Shown here: positions 9,108 through 19,385 of the stretch, piece after piece | Numbering within the stretch: position 1 is the stretch's first letter | Layout: each line of letters starts with the position of its first letter | DNA from: Thermoproteota archaeon | GTDB lineage: Archaea > Thermoproteota > Nitrososphaeria_A > Caldarchaeales > Calditenuaceae | Direction of reading: 5' to 3' | Assembly (NCBI GenBank): GCA_030550155.1 | Contig: JAUQPZ010000001.1 | Coordinates: forward strand, 64,974-124,966 | Length of the DNA: 59,993 nucleotides | Notes under the pieces: generated by a model | The model's input: only the letters and a program-made list of their open reading frames with translations | Told to the model about the DNA's origin: nothing | Database searches by the model: none | Program-made: the position numbers and the translations under genes

Positions 9108-12100
9108 ATGCTCAAGAGATTAGCCCTAGTGTTTATGCTGTTTCTGCAAATCGCTGCTTCGGTATACGCGTCAGACTCCTCCCAAGACAGTGGCTCCATA
9201 GTCTTTACTGTAACCCACGACGGATTCGAGCCCGTAAGAGATGGCCTCAAATTTATTTTGCTGACCCCCTCTGAAGAAGAGATTTCTTTAGAGACGAGAG
9301 GAGGTAAGCTTGTTTGCCCACTAGTGTTGGGTGGCCGGCTTGTAGGGCCGGTCATTGAAGATGGGGAGGGTTACCTTCCAGTAAACATCCCGATCGATCT
9401 ACGGATGAACCCTGGGTCTACGCGTTTATTGGTGCTTGAGAGAGCTTTTCTCGTAAAGTTCGTTGAGCTCTATCCGTGGATAGACGGCAGGCCCATCAGC
9501 GTCGATTACGAGCTGGAGCTGTATTCCGTTTCAGGCAACTATTCGAAGACAATAGTGTGGAGCCACTCTGTAGACAGGGTATTGCGCCTAGTTGGGCTGG
9601 ATGATGGGGAAGCTCTTGTGCCTCTCTCCACGGGCTTCAAACTCTATGCAGCGTTTGAAGTTGATGGCGGGGGACCCAGATGGGCTGAGGATGTCACAAT
9701 ATCTGTTAAAGATGCTTCGTCAATCTCTCTTCTGCGCTGGATATACCTCCGAGCATTGGTAACCACCGAGGACAAGGCCAGAGAGATAGGCTCAAATCTT
9801 GAGAACCTTGCACAATCAGGCATCTATCTTGGATATCAGTCAAGCCGTCTCGAGAAGGCCAACCAGATGATTCAGAGCTCCAAGGATGAGAGCGGGGCGG
9901 GCAGGTTCCCTGAGGCATACAGATACCTACGAAGGGCCTATTCTGAGCTAGAGGGCATAGAGTCAGTTCTTTCAGACTATGCCAGCAGAGGGGCATTCAG
10001 CGGAGTTTCTCTCCCCCTCTACTTAATTCTCGGAGCCCTTGCAACAAGCCACTTGGTGATGGGGGATAGGAGGAGAAGCATAGTTGGGGGGATGCTGTTG
10101 TTAAGCATAGTCACGTTCATATTTGTAGCTGTCTCGTATCCACCCCTTCTGCCGGGCGATGCATGGGGATGGTCAGCCCTGTTGTATAGCGCACTAGTCT
10201 TGCTAGGCCTAGTTTATGGGATACCTTTGCTCGGTATCGAGGTTAAGACCTACCGCGGCGTGGCGCTGCTCTCAGCAATCTATCTCGCTTTCAGCACATC
10301 GGTTAGGTTCTTGAAGACAAGGCCCCTAAGAAGCTGGCTCATGATAGCCATGTCAACAATCACCGTAGCTGCGGCCCTGCTGTTGGTGAATACTGGTGTT
10401 GCAGGTGATGTTTTCGTCTCAAACCCACTTGAGCGGGTATCGCCGCCGGGCACGGCCTACGTAGTCGCGTATAGCCGCGACTACAGGTATGATAGCCTCG
10501 CGGCGGTCGAGGCTGGCTATGTTCCCTTCATAAGCAGCTTTGGCCCAGACTTCGGACTGAGAGCTGAGACGCCCATCTTTCCACCGGGTGGCCGCGAATA
10601 CACAGTCAACTACAGGGACTATTACTTGAGAGGAGTCATAGGTATCTATGGCGACCCACCGTTTAAGACTCAGCTTGAAAACTGCATAATAGCTGGCAGA
10701 GTCAGCAATCTTGGTAAAAAGCCGGCTTTTTCACTTGTCTCACAGGATCTTGCAGAAAACCTCGGCCTCACAGTTGGCTCCAGACTTAGCGTTAACGGCG
10801 TGGCATTGACTGTTGAAGGCATTTTAAGCCTAGATTGCCCCACCTATCTCAAAGACGTAGACGGCTATTTTGTCTCCACACTCGTTGAGCCACCCATGTC
10901 TCCCGTCACTCCTGCGGGATGGTCGAACATAATCGTTACGGGTTTTGAGGAGGCGCTGCGGCTTGGCGCGATTCCCACTAAAATCTATTCCAAAATGTCG
11001 AGCGACGAGGAAGCCTATCGGGTCGGCGAGTTGATGGCACTTCACACAGACCTGAAGGTTAGGGTGATTACGTCTGGGGGCGAGGTATTCGTCTTCAACT
11101 TCGTGCGCCTTGCAGGAATCACTGGTGGGGAGGTGATAGTAGTTGCAGGTATTGCTTTTCTGAATCTTCTGGTGGCCTCGCTGGCTAACTATTATGAGAG
11201 GAGGGGTGAGTTCTTCACGATGTCCACTCTAGGGCTCAACCCAGGCCATATTGTCTTGCTCGCTTCCGCCGAGGCGCTCATCTTGGCGGTTATCAGCTCT
11301 TATGCAGGCATCCTCTTGACCCTGGGTGTTTTGGGCATAGCACCCAGGCTTGCTGAGGTGCCTATCGACTTTAAGCTCACGCAGCCCAATATACTCGGGG
11401 TACTCGCGCTTTCAGCAATCATCTTTGTGGCTGCACATGTATTGTCTGTGCGGAAGAGCGTTATTCTCTCAACACCCTCGCAGACCTGGAAATGGACTCT
11501 AGACAAGGCTATAGATGAAGAGGGCTATTGGAGGGTTGAGCTTCCAGCGAGGGTGCGCGCCTCAAGGATGCAGCACTTCATATCATATATGAGTTCTAGG
11601 CTGGCAGAGTACAGCTACACCACGACCGTGAATATTTCTGTCCTGGGGACAGAAGAGGGTGAGGGGGGCATTCATAGGCTACGATTCATCTACTCATCGA
11701 CGGAGCAGAGGTCTTTCAGGGCTAACTGTATCCTTGAGGTTGTCAGGAATGGTGAGTGGTGTTCTACGGCCCTCAGGGCTAGGATTGAGGCTCAGGACGA
11801 GAGGTTCATCGACCAATACCTTAGAGAAGTAGCCCAGCTGATGCGGCAGCTAATAATGGAGTACACATCCCTGACCGTCCGGATATTGGTGCCCCTTGGA
11901 AGAGACTACTCATACCTATTGCACCTAATCACGAATTATAATCCAAGCGAGGTCAGGATTGTATGGCGCGGCACCTCAGAGGAGTCGTTACAGAGAGCTG
12001 TCCAGCTCCTCGAGGACTTCCGGGTGAGGAGCGTCGTGATACGTCTTTCACCAACAATCTCGGTGACCACTGACGGTAAATCCATGCTTGACGCAGCCAA

Positions 12101-12254
12101 AAACTGCGACCTAATCAGCATATCCTCAGACGATGGATACCTCTCCTCCTTAGCACTATTAGTGGCTCAGAGGCTCGGCAAAAGAGTATGCATAGTCGGC
12201 GAGTCGGGTGTCGCGGAGGCAAGCCCTGAGAGCCTATGGGAGCAGATACGATGA
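9108..12254 (+). CDS. FtsX-type ABC permease-like protein with large ectodomain and C-terminal soluble domain
   Basis: 1048 aa; signal peptide, 4-5 TM, MacB-like ectodomain, FtsX 3-TM block (YYERRGEFFTMSTLGLNPGHIVLLASAEALILAVISSYAG), then ~270-aa soluble tail. Confidence 0.7.
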   Translation: MLKRLALVFMLFLQIAASVYASDSSQDSGSIVFTVTHDGFEPVRDGLKFILLTPSEEEISLETRGGKLVCPLVLGGRLVGPVIEDGEGYLPVNIPIDLRMNPGSTRLLVLERAFLVKFVELYPWIDGRPISVDYELELYSVSGNYSKTIVWSHSVDRVLRLVGLDDGEALVPLSTGFKLYAAFEVDGGGPRWAEDVTISVKDASSISLLRWIYLRALVTTEDKAREIGSNLENLAQSGIYLGYQSSRLEKANQMIQSSKDESGAGRFPEAYRYLRRAYSELEGIESVLSDYASRGAFSGVSLPLYLILGALATSHLVMGDRRRSIVGGMLLLSIVTFIFVAVSYPPLLPGDAWGWSALLYSALVLLGLVYGIPLLGIEVKTYRGVALLSAIYLAFSTSVRFLKTRPLRSWLMIAMSTITVAAALLLVNTGVAGDVFVSNPLERVSPPGTAYVVAYSRDYRYDSLAAVEAGYVPFISSFGPDFGLRAETPIFPPGGREYTVNYRDYYLRGVIGIYGDPPFKTQLENCIIAGRVSNLGKKPAFSLVSQDLAENLGLTVGSRLSVNGVALTVEGILSLDCPTYLKDVDGYFVSTLVEPPMSPVTPAGWSNIIVTGFEEALRLGAIPTKIYSKMSSDEEAYRVGELMALHTDLKVRVITSGGEVFVFNFVRLAGITGGEVIVVAGIAFLNLLVASLANYYERRGEFFTMSTLGLNPGHIVLLASAEALILAVISSYAGILLTLGVLGIAPRLAEVPIDFKLTQPNILGVLALSAIIFVAAHVLSVRKSVILSTPSQTWKWTLDKAIDEEGYWRVELPARVRASRMQHFISYMSSRLAEYSYTTTVNISVLGTEEGEGGIHRLRFIYSSTEQRSFRANCILEVVRNGEWCSTALRARIEAQDERFIDQYLREVAQLMRQLIMEYTSLTVRILVPLGRDYSYLLHLITNYNPSEVRIVWRGTSEESLQRAVQLLEDFRVRSVVIRLSPTISVTTDGKSMLDAAKNCDLISISSDDGYLSSLALLVAQRLGKRVCIVGESGVAEASPESLWEQIR

Positions 12255-12255
12255 G

Positions 12256-13248
12256 CTAAGCGGCTTGGCGGATAGCATCCGCTATCCGCGGCAGCGAAGC
12301 CCTTATCTCATCTACCGGGAGAGGCTGGAGGACAAGGTGTTCGACTCCTGCGTCAAGATATTCGCCAATTCTCTGAGCAGCATCTTCAACAGAGCCCACG
12401 ATGCTTAGCTCCCTGACAACGTCGGGGTTCACCTCGCTCGGCGACCTGAACACCCCCACACCCATCTTCCTAGTCCGTGCAGAGTTAAACCACAGAGCAG
12501 TCTGGGCAAGTAAAGGCATGGCCTTGGCCAAGGCCGACTCCCGCTTTCTCCCCATAACCGCGAACACCATACACCCAGCCACTATATCCCGAGACGGCCT
12601 CCCAGCCTCCGATGCCGATTCTCTGAGAATCTGCAGCTCTTCTGAGTAGATCCTTGGCGGTACACAGATCGGGAGCCACCCGTCCGCCACTCTCGCGACC
12701 TCCCTTATGGTTCTATCCAGATTCGCCGCGGCCCAAATCGGTGGATGGGGTTTCTGCCTAGGCTTTACTGGTAGCTCTGGGGTGTGCAAAGTGAAGTATT
12801 TACCATGAAACTCGGTGGCCGAGCCTGACGCTAGCTTTTTGAGGGCAGATATGAACTCGAAGAACCTCTCAGCCACTTCTTCGCTCTTCCCAGGGAACCC
12901 CCACTCATCACTTGGGCAACAACTCCCTAAACCGGCTATAAGCCTCCCCCTCGAGAGATGGTCGAGAGTTATAAGGCTGAATGCCGTGGTCACGGGGTGG
13001 CGTCGATAAGTTGCTATGACGGCGCTACCTACCCTGACTCTACGTGTAGCATGTGCCATCTCAGCCATGCAGAGGATGGCGTCAAAGGTCTCCCTCTGAA
13101 AAACGCCGACCAAGTCATCGTTGACCCAGACACTATCCATCTTCAGCCTCTCCGCTTCAGATGCGATCTTTGCGCTAGTTTCAAGTGAGAAGTTGGGGAA
13201 CGATATCCCAAAACTTACTCTTGGACGTGGCACAGGACCAGTTAACAT
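12256..13248 (-). CDS. LLM-class (luciferase-like) F420-dependent oxidoreductase
   Basis: 330 aa; SFGISFPNFS, VRVGSAVIATYRRHPVTTA, LDHLSRGRLIAGLG, PPIWAAANLDRTIREVARVADGWLP. Confidence 0.85.
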   Translation of the reverse strand: MLTGPVPRPRVSFGISFPNFSLETSAKIASEAERLKMDSVWVNDDLVGVFQRETFDAILCMAEMAHATRRVRVGSAVIATYRRHPVTTAFSLITLDHLSRGRLIAGLGSCCPSDEWGFPGKSEEVAERFFEFISALKKLASGSATEFHGKYFTLHTPELPVKPRQKPHPPIWAAANLDRTIREVARVADGWLPICVPPRIYSEELQILRESASEAGRPSRDIVAGCMVFAVMGRKRESALAKAMPLLAQTALWFNSARTRKMGVGVFRSPSEVNPDVVRELSIVGSVEDAAQRIGEYLDAGVEHLVLQPLPVDEIRASLPRIADAIRQAA

Positions 13249-13275
13249 TAGGGGAATAAAAGAGTTACCTACTCT

Positions 13276-14109
13276 TCACGTCGTCTTTAATATTGAGCTA
13301 AGATGGTCTAAGCTGGCCCTCGCGCTCTCTTCAGGGGATTTTTCAGAGTAATCCTGCTCAACTACAAGCCACTCAACTTGCCCCGAAGATTTCAAAAGCC
13401 TGATGACTGCTGAAAAATCTATTATTCCCTCACCCAGCTCCTTTGTCTGCTTATACCATTCCTTGATCCTCCCCTCTGTGCCTGTAGACGGACGCAGATC
13501 TTTGAGGTGTACGTATGTTATTCTGTCGAGGTGTTCTCCTATCGTCTCGAGTATCGGAATACCTGCCAGTGCGAGGTGGGCCGTGTCCGGGCAGAATCCG
13601 AGCAGCTCGGGCTCGACACTTGATAACACGTACTCAAGCTCATCACTGGTCTCAACCATCGTGTCATAGTGGTTGTGGAGAGAAGGTCTCACGCCGCAGT
13701 CTAGGAATATTTTTGAGACTAAGCGCAGAGTTCTTGAGAGCTCATCTAAGGCTTTGAGAGCCTCTTCCTCGGACCGGGTATCAACTCTTCTGGGCGGCCC
13801 AATTACCACGTTGTAGCACTCTATACGCCTGTAGTTGCTGGCGAGTCGCGCGGCCTGAACAAGTACTTCGCCCCTCGCCTCCGGTCTGTGAAAGTCGGCC
13901 GACCAGTAGATGCCTGATATTGACAAGCCGTGCCTTCTCACGTCCTCTAAGAGGTGGTCATAGCCATAACTACTATCCTTTGCAAGTTTCGAGAGCTCGA
14001 ACTCGGCGAACTCAACCCCGTCGACTCCTAGCCCGCTGGCTTTCTCCAGAAATTCGGAGACTGGTGTCCGTAGGAAGATTAGTCTTTCTAGTGAGACCCT
14101 CATCGTCAT
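13276..14109 (-). CDS. Sugar phosphate isomerase/epimerase (IolE/IolI-like TIM barrel)
   Basis: 277 aa; SLHNHYDTMVET, FCPDTAHLALAGI, ITYVHLKDLRP, WLVVEQDYS motifs. Confidence 0.82.
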   Translation of the reverse strand: MTMRVSLERLIFLRTPVSEFLEKASGLGVDGVEFAEFELSKLAKDSSYGYDHLLEDVRRHGLSISGIYWSADFHRPEARGEVLVQAARLASNYRRIECYNVVIGPPRRVDTRSEEEALKALDELSRTLRLVSKIFLDCGVRPSLHNHYDTMVETSDELEYVLSSVEPELLGFCPDTAHLALAGIPILETIGEHLDRITYVHLKDLRPSTGTEGRIKEWYKQTKELGEGIIDFSAVIRLLKSSGQVEWLVVEQDYSEKSPEESARASLDHLSSILKTT

Positions 14110-14706
14110 TTAGACCTCTACTCTGAAGGCCTCGGCGGGGCTCATCTTAGAGGCGTGGTAGGATGGGTATATAGTCGATACGAGTGAGAGGATTGCAGCG
14201 TATAGGAGACCCTGGCCCATGATTGAGAGATATTCCCAAGTAGGCACTAGCCCCAAGTCCGCGGCCCTACCAAATGCTGCCAGCAACCCAACTCCGAGCC
14301 CAAGACCGATCAAAACACCCAGTACACCACCTATCACGCCTATCATAAGCGACTCGATGAGATACAGAAAGAGGATATGCCTGTCAGCGGCCCCGAGGGT
14401 CTTTATTGTCGCAATCTCTCTGTAGCGCTCGGCCACAGAGATGAGGAGAGAGTTGAATATGCCTAGACCTGCGACTAGGAAGGCGACGAAGATCAGCCAG
14501 AACTGGTAGGCCTCAAACTCTTTTCCGGCTGCGGCTCGGTTTACGGCGCTAAGCGTAAGGATGACTACCATGAAGGAGATGGCTAGGAGTACCGAGAGCA
14601 TTGTTAGGATCGACCTGCTGAACCTCTTTCTGATATTGAGGATGACTAGCCTGAAAAGTTCTATTGGCGGGAAAGAGATTCGGCCGTATTTCCTCTCCTC
14701 AACCAT
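14110..14706 (-). CDS. Short FtsX-like permease
   Basis: 198 aa; RFSRSILTMLSVLLAISFMVVILTLSAVN plus GIFNSLLISVAERYREIATIKTLGAADRHILFLYLIESLMIG and SPAEAFRVEV; no ectodomain. Confidence 0.8.
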   Translation of the reverse strand: MVEERKYGRISFPPIELFRLVILNIRKRFSRSILTMLSVLLAISFMVVILTLSAVNRAAAGKEFEAYQFWLIFVAFLVAGLGIFNSLLISVAERYREIATIKTLGAADRHILFLYLIESLMIGVIGGVLGVLIGLGLGVGLLAAFGRAADLGLVPTWEYLSIMGQGLLYAAILSLVSTIYPSYHASKMSPAEAFRVEV

Positions 14707-14718
14707 CGATTTTTTAAT

Positions 14719-15144
14719 TTACTCAGATTGATTTAAGCGTTGACCCTTTCTCTCACCGCCTTGTTCTTTCTCTGCGCTAAAGTAGACCAAGCCACGGCTT
14801 GCGAGTATCTGTAGGTATCGGAGCAGGCTAATCTCCGCCTCCTCCCTCGTCATCTTAAAGTTCGACACAAGTATCTGGGCAATAGCCGAGACGTTTCGCT
14901 CTCCATCCATCGCCTCCCAGACAAATCCCCCGATCTTGTCCAGGACGAACGTGCGATACTCGGGCACCGGCAGTAGCCTCGCCAACATGCTTTTAGGCTG
15001 GGGGATACGCAGCTTTACAGTGATCTCTCCGCTCGATGTCAGTGTTGATTCTGCGCGCGGGTTTTTGACAGGCACCATTCTTAGCAACTCCTCAAAGCTG
15101 ACGGCAAGGGGCTGCGGCCTACGTCTCCTGAAGAGCCATCTCAT
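14719..15144 (-). CDS. PqqD family protein
   Basis: 141 aa; FVLDKIGGFVWEAMDGERNVSAIAQILVSNFKMTREEAEISLLRYLQILASRGLV resembles the PqqD fold. Confidence 0.7.
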   Translation of the reverse strand: MRWLFRRRRPQPLAVSFEELLRMVPVKNPRAESTLTSSGEITVKLRIPQPKSMLARLLPVPEYRTFVLDKIGGFVWEAMDGERNVSAIAQILVSNFKMTREEAEISLLRYLQILASRGLVYFSAEKEQGGERKGQRLNQSE

Positions 15145-15239
15145 CCCACTCTACCACTACAGGAAATACAAGGCAGTCGGTTAAAATCATGTTCGGGCCA
15201 TAAGAAAGGTTATAAACACCGTCTCTATCTGAAATCCCA

Positions 15240-16628
15240 ATGCAGCGAAAAGTGGTTTTGCAGGATGGAGAGCTGCCGAAAGAGTGGTACAATATCTTAC
15301 CCGACCTTCCGAAGCAACTTCCGCCCCCCATAGACCCCTCATCGAGGTCGCCCGGGCCAGGTATCCTGCCCCGCCTATTTACCAAGGAGCAGCTGAGCCA
15401 AGAGATGAGCAGTGAGAGATGGGTTAAGATTCCTGAGGAGGTGCGGGAGGCTTACAGCCTATGGCGACCGACTCCCCTGATTAGGGCTGTGAGGCTGGAG
15501 CGGGCTCTTAAGACGCCTGCGAGGATCTACTACAAGTATGAGGGAGTGTCCCCGCCCGGCTCTCACAAGCCTAACACGGCCGTTGCTCAGGCCTTCTACT
15601 ACATGAAGGAGGGTGTTGAGCGGGTTACTACCGAGACGGGTGCGGGTCAATGGGGTAGTGCTCTGGCCTTCGCTGGAATGCTCTTCGGCCTAAAAGTTAC
15701 GGTCTATATGGTGAGGTCGAGCTATGAGCAGAAGCCTTATCGCCGGATTCTTATGCATGCTTGGGGTGCCGAGGTTTTCTCAAGCCCCAGCAGCAACACT
15801 GAGTTTGGCAAGCGAGTCTTGAGCTCAGACCCTAACAATCCGGGAAGTCTCGGAATAGCTATAAGCGAAGCCATTGAAGACGCCTTAAGCCACGACAGCG
15901 TAAAGTACAGCATCGGCAGCGTCGCAAACCATGTTCTTCTCCACCAAACTGTTCAAGGGCTTGAGGCGAGGCGCCAGCTGGAACTCCTCGACGAATACCC
16001 GGATGTCGTGGCAGGATGTGTTGGTGGTGGTAGTAGCTTCTCTGGCCTCTTCTGGCCATTCTATTACGACAGAGTCTCTGGAAAAGCCCCCAAAGATGTC
16101 AAGTTTGTCGCGACGGAGCCGACTGCCTGCCCCACTATGACTCGCGGCATCTACACCTACGACTTCGGCGACACTGCCAGACTCACACCGATGCTACCCA
16201 TGTATACGCTGGGCTCAGATTTTATACCGCCTCCAATTCATGCGGGCGGCCTCAGGTATCATGGAGACGCACCGACTCTATGCCTGCTGCTGAAGGAGGG
16301 ATACATCGAGCCTAGGGCATATAATCAGGTGGAGGTCTTCGAGGCCGCCACGATCTTCGCGAGGACTGAGGGAATAATCCCTGCGCCGGAGCCGAGCCAC
16401 ACAATAAAGTACGTGCTGGACGAGGCCCTTAGATGTAAGAAGAGTGGGGAGGAGAAGGTAATTCTTTTCAACCTCTGCGGCCACGGCCACTTCGATCTAC
16501 AGGCGTACCAAGAATTCTTCGAAGGTCGCTTACAGCCATGGGAATATCCGGAGGACGCAATCAGGAAGTCGATCAACCGCCTACTCGAGGAATATCCTTG
16601 GATTAAGGACCTCCCATTCCTGAAATAG
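15240..16628 (+). CDS. trpB2: TrpB2-type tryptophan synthase beta-like PLP enzyme
   Basis: 462 aa; [21 protein letters not shown] (PLP lysine), [36 protein letters not shown]. Confidence 0.92.
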   Translation: MQRKVVLQDGELPKEWYNILPDLPKQLPPPIDPSSRSPGPGILPRLFTKEQLSQEMSSERWVKIPEEVREAYSLWRPTPLIRAVRLERALKTPARIYYKYEGVSPPGSHKPNTAVAQAFYYMKEGVERVTTETGAGQWGSALAFAGMLFGLKVTVYMVRSSYEQKPYRRILMHAWGAEVFSSPSSNTEFGKRVLSSDPNNPGSLGIAISEAIEDALSHDSVKYSIGSVANHVLLHQTVQGLEARRQLELLDEYPDVVAGCVGGGSSFSGLFWPFYYDRVSGKAPKDVKFVATEPTACPTMTRGIYTYDFGDTARLTPMLPMYTLGSDFIPPPIHAGGLRYHGDAPTLCLLLKEGYIEPRAYNQVEVFEAATIFARTEGIIPAPEPSHTIKYVLDEALRCKKSGEEKVILFNLCGHGHFDLQAYQEFFEGRLQPWEYPEDAIRKSINRLLEEYPWIKDLPFLK

Positions 16629-16682
16629 CCACGAATGGTGTGAGAGATTTAATAACAACCCAACTGTATTTTAGGGGACAGG

Positions 16683-16844
16683 ATGGTCCTTACGGATACC
16701 TTTCTCATACAGCTGGCCCAGCGGAGGAGGCTGCACTACAGGATTTGTAGGGAGTGTGGTGCTAGGAACCCGCCGGGCGCGGAGAAATGCCGGAAGTGTA
16801 AAAGCAGAAATCTAAGATGGAAAAAGAGAGAGCTTAAGAGATAG
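16683..16844 (+). CDS. rpl40e: 50S ribosomal protein L40e
   Basis: 53 aa, below track cutoff. My translation: MVLTDTFLIQLAQRRRLHYRICRECGARNPPGAEKCRKCKSRNLRWKKRELKR; CxxC...CxxC. Confidence 0.9.
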   Translation: MVLTDTFLIQLAQRRRLHYRICRECGARNPPGAEKCRKCKSRNLRWKKRELKR

Positions 16845-16877
16845 AATCTCGTAAAAGGATCTCGCTGACGTGGACTT

Positions 16878-17624
16878 CTAGTCCCGCTTTATCTTGAGAT
16901 GCGACGCACCCATAGGCACGGACGAGAATAGTGGATGAACCTCGACAGAGAGGTCTCTCCTCCCCGCGGGAGCCGCTATCACCCATGCATATTTTATGCC
17001 GTTGATCGAGACGCCGACGTTCGGGTGATACCCTCTCTCTATAAAGACGACGTCGTTGTCTCTCACAACGTAGGCCTCCTCGCCCTCCTCATCCATCAGG
17101 AGCTGAACACCAAAGCCCGGCGACATACCATAGTAGATGTATGCCTCAGGTTTGCTGTCATGTCTGTGCGGCGGATAGCCAGTCCAAGTTCCGCCAACAC
17201 TCTCAGTATAGCCTGCCAGTAATCTGTCGCAGGGGTCTTCCTCGCCCAGCATAAGCGTGATAATGCGCGCGTAGCTATCCCGCCCAGCCTCAATCCTGAC
17301 AGCCTCTCTCCATCTTTTCACAAATTGGCGCCCTTTACTGACACCCATCGCCTCGGCCACGTATATGTTCGCGCGCCCAGCGGCCCTCACCTCAATCCGG
17401 GAGCCACGAGGAGCATAGAGCATGTCTCTCACGTCAAGCCTCTCACCATTCGCAACGATCTCTCCGTCAGTTGAAAAGGCGATCCTCTCGTGGTGACTTG
17501 CAGGCAGGGAAAAATCCGCCCCCGGGCCGCACGCCCTGAAATGGTAGACCGAGAAGTCGCCTAACATGAATAGGCGCCTCAGGTTGCAGCACTCGGCGCT
17601 GGCGCGAATAACTCCGCCTCTCAA
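16878..17624 (-). CDS. iolB: 5-deoxy-glucuronate isomerase-like cupin (IolB/KduI family)
   Basis: 248 aa; ESVGGTWTGYPPHRHD...EAYIYYGMSPGFGVQLL...DNDVVFIERGYHPNVGVSI. Confidence 0.78.
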   Translation of the reverse strand: MRGGVIRASAECCNLRRLFMLGDFSVYHFRACGPGADFSLPASHHERIAFSTDGEIVANGERLDVRDMLYAPRGSRIEVRAAGRANIYVAEAMGVSKGRQFVKRWREAVRIEAGRDSYARIITLMLGEEDPCDRLLAGYTESVGGTWTGYPPHRHDSKPEAYIYYGMSPGFGVQLLMDEEGEEAYVVRDNDVVFIERGYHPNVGVSINGIKYAWVIAAPAGRRDLSVEVHPLFSSVPMGASHLKIKRD

Positions 17625-17661
17625 GCCTTCAAAAAGTCTAATCTGGAGCTCGAGGATATTT

Positions 17662-18675
17662 TCATTGCTGTGGATGCCTCTCCAGTATCTCGTTTATCCT
17701 CTTTAGATCCTCTGCAGAGAGCTTAACCTCTAATGCTTGGAGGTTTTCCTCGAGTTGCTCGGGCTTTGTCGCACCTATGATGGGGGCCGTGACCTCGGGC
17801 TGATGCAGCAGCCAGGCTAGGCTGAGCTGGGCCAGAGTGACTCCTTTCTCCTTAGCCATCACGGCCAGCTGTTCAACGATCTGTAGATTCCTCTCAGTAA
17901 GCAGGGGGTTGACGGATGGGCTGTAAGACGCTCTGGCATCCTGCGCCCTGCCGCCCAGATATCTTCCAGCCAAGAGCCCCTGAGCCAAAGGGGAATAGCA
18001 GATGACCCCTAGCCCCTTCTCCCTAACGAGGGGGAAGAGTTCCTTCTCAGCATCCCTCTGAAGCATGTTATAGAGAGGCTGCACACTAACAAACTCTACG
18101 AGACCAAGCCTCTGAGAGACGGCTAGGGCCTCGGACACCATCCAAGCCTGAAAGTTGGAGCACCCGACATAGTGGACAAGGCCTTCTTTCACGAGGTAGT
18201 CGAGGGTCCTCATGGTCTCTTCGAGCGGCGTGGAGGGGTCGGGGCCGTGGGCCTGGTATAGGTCGATGTAGCCTGTCTGAAGCCGTTCTAAGCTGTCCTT
18301 CACAGCCTTCAGAATATGTTTCCGAGACAGCCCCTCGTCATTCGGCCCATTTCCCATCCTGAATCTGACCTTGGTAGCGATAACTAGGGAATCCCTGTCC
18401 ACGGTCTTCAGAAACCTTCCCAGAAGCCTCTCCACATAGCCCACATGAGTGACGGGCACGGGCGCGATGGCCCCATGATAGCGGTTGGCCGTATCGATTG
18501 TGTTGACGCCCATATCTACAGCTTTTCTCCACAGTCTGAGAGTTGCCTCCTCGTTAATCCTGCGAACGCCGTAAGAGTCAAGCTCGGGGAGAGTCGGGAG
18601 ATACCACGTTCCCAAGATCAGGCGCGAAACCTTCAACCCACTCCTACCTAAATTAATGTATTGAGCCCGCGTCAT
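17662..18675 (-). CDS. Aldo/keto reductase
   Basis: 337 aa; GVNTIDTANRYHG, IDLYQAHGPD, YVGCSNFQAW, LLHQPEVTAPIIGATKPEQLEENL. Confidence 0.92.
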   Translation of the reverse strand: MTRAQYINLGRSGLKVSRLILGTWYLPTLPELDSYGVRRINEEATLRLWRKAVDMGVNTIDTANRYHGAIAPVPVTHVGYVERLLGRFLKTVDRDSLVIATKVRFRMGNGPNDEGLSRKHILKAVKDSLERLQTGYIDLYQAHGPDPSTPLEETMRTLDYLVKEGLVHYVGCSNFQAWMVSEALAVSQRLGLVEFVSVQPLYNMLQRDAEKELFPLVREKGLGVICYSPLAQGLLAGRYLGGRAQDARASYSPSVNPLLTERNLQIVEQLAVMAKEKGVTLAQLSLAWLLHQPEVTAPIIGATKPEQLEENLQALEVKLSAEDLKRINEILERHPQQ

Positions 18676-19385
18676 GATACGCTCAACCCGAGATATAGAC
18701 GCCCAAACTCCTTATTCAGCAAGAGCTCCTCAGGATCACCTTCAAAAACCTCCCTTCCGCCTACCAGCAGGACGGCGTGGTCTGAGAGCTTAAGCGTTTT
18801 AATGACGCTTTGCTCTGCCAGGAGAATTGTGTATCCGTGTTCATCCCTTAACCTCTTCACTACATCCAACACGGTGTTGACCATCTTCGGTGCGAGATTT
18901 GCTGTAGGCTCGTCAAGCATGATGACTTTTGGCCGCCTCATCAGGGCCATCCCTATAGATAACATCTGCCTCTCACCGCCGCTCAGGTTCGCTGCCTTAC
19001 GCCCCAGATAATTCCTCAAAACAGGGAAAAGCTCAAACACTTCTCTGATCCTCTCCTCCCTCTCCACCTCAGACAACATGTATCCACTCATCATCAGGTT
19101 TTCCCTGACCGTCATGCCTGTAAATAGATTGTTGAGCTGGGGGAGATATGCGACTCCTAGGCGGGCAATCTCGTGGGGGGCGAGGCCGGTCAGTTCTTGG
19201 CTGTCGAGCTTAATCGAGCCTCTGAAGATGGTGGTCTGCCCAAAGATCGTTTTCAGGAGCGTGCTTTTTCCGCTTCCGTTGGGGCCCACCACAGCCGTTA
19301 TCCCGCCCCTCTTGGCAGTGATGGTGACCCCGAAGAGAATCTGTAGTTTCCCGTAACCCGCGTCCACACCTTCAACGGTTATCAC
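18672..19385 (-). CDS. livF: Branched-chain amino acid-type ABC transporter ATPase (LivF-like)
   Basis: 237 aa; Walker A GPNGSGKS, signature LSGGERQMLSIGMALMRRP, MLDEPTANLAP. Confidence 0.9.
   Translation of the reverse strand: MITVEGVDAGYGKLQILFGVTITAKRGGITAVVGPNGSGKSTLLKTIFGQTTIFRGSIKLDSQELTGLAPHEIARLGVAYLPQLNNLFTGMTVRENLMMSGYMLSEVEREERIREVFELFPVLRNYLGRKAANLSGGERQMLSIGMALMRRPKVIMLDEPTANLAPKMVNTVLDVVKRLRDEHGYTILLAEQSVIKTLKLSDHAVLLVGGREVFEGDPEELLLNKEFGRLYLGLSVS

Noticed and set aside
14110-14706. Short FtsX gene as a pseudogene of a longer MacB permease
   Set aside because: The frame is intact with both TM blocks fused cleanly, so a genuine minimal permease is as likely; no frameshift remnants seen.
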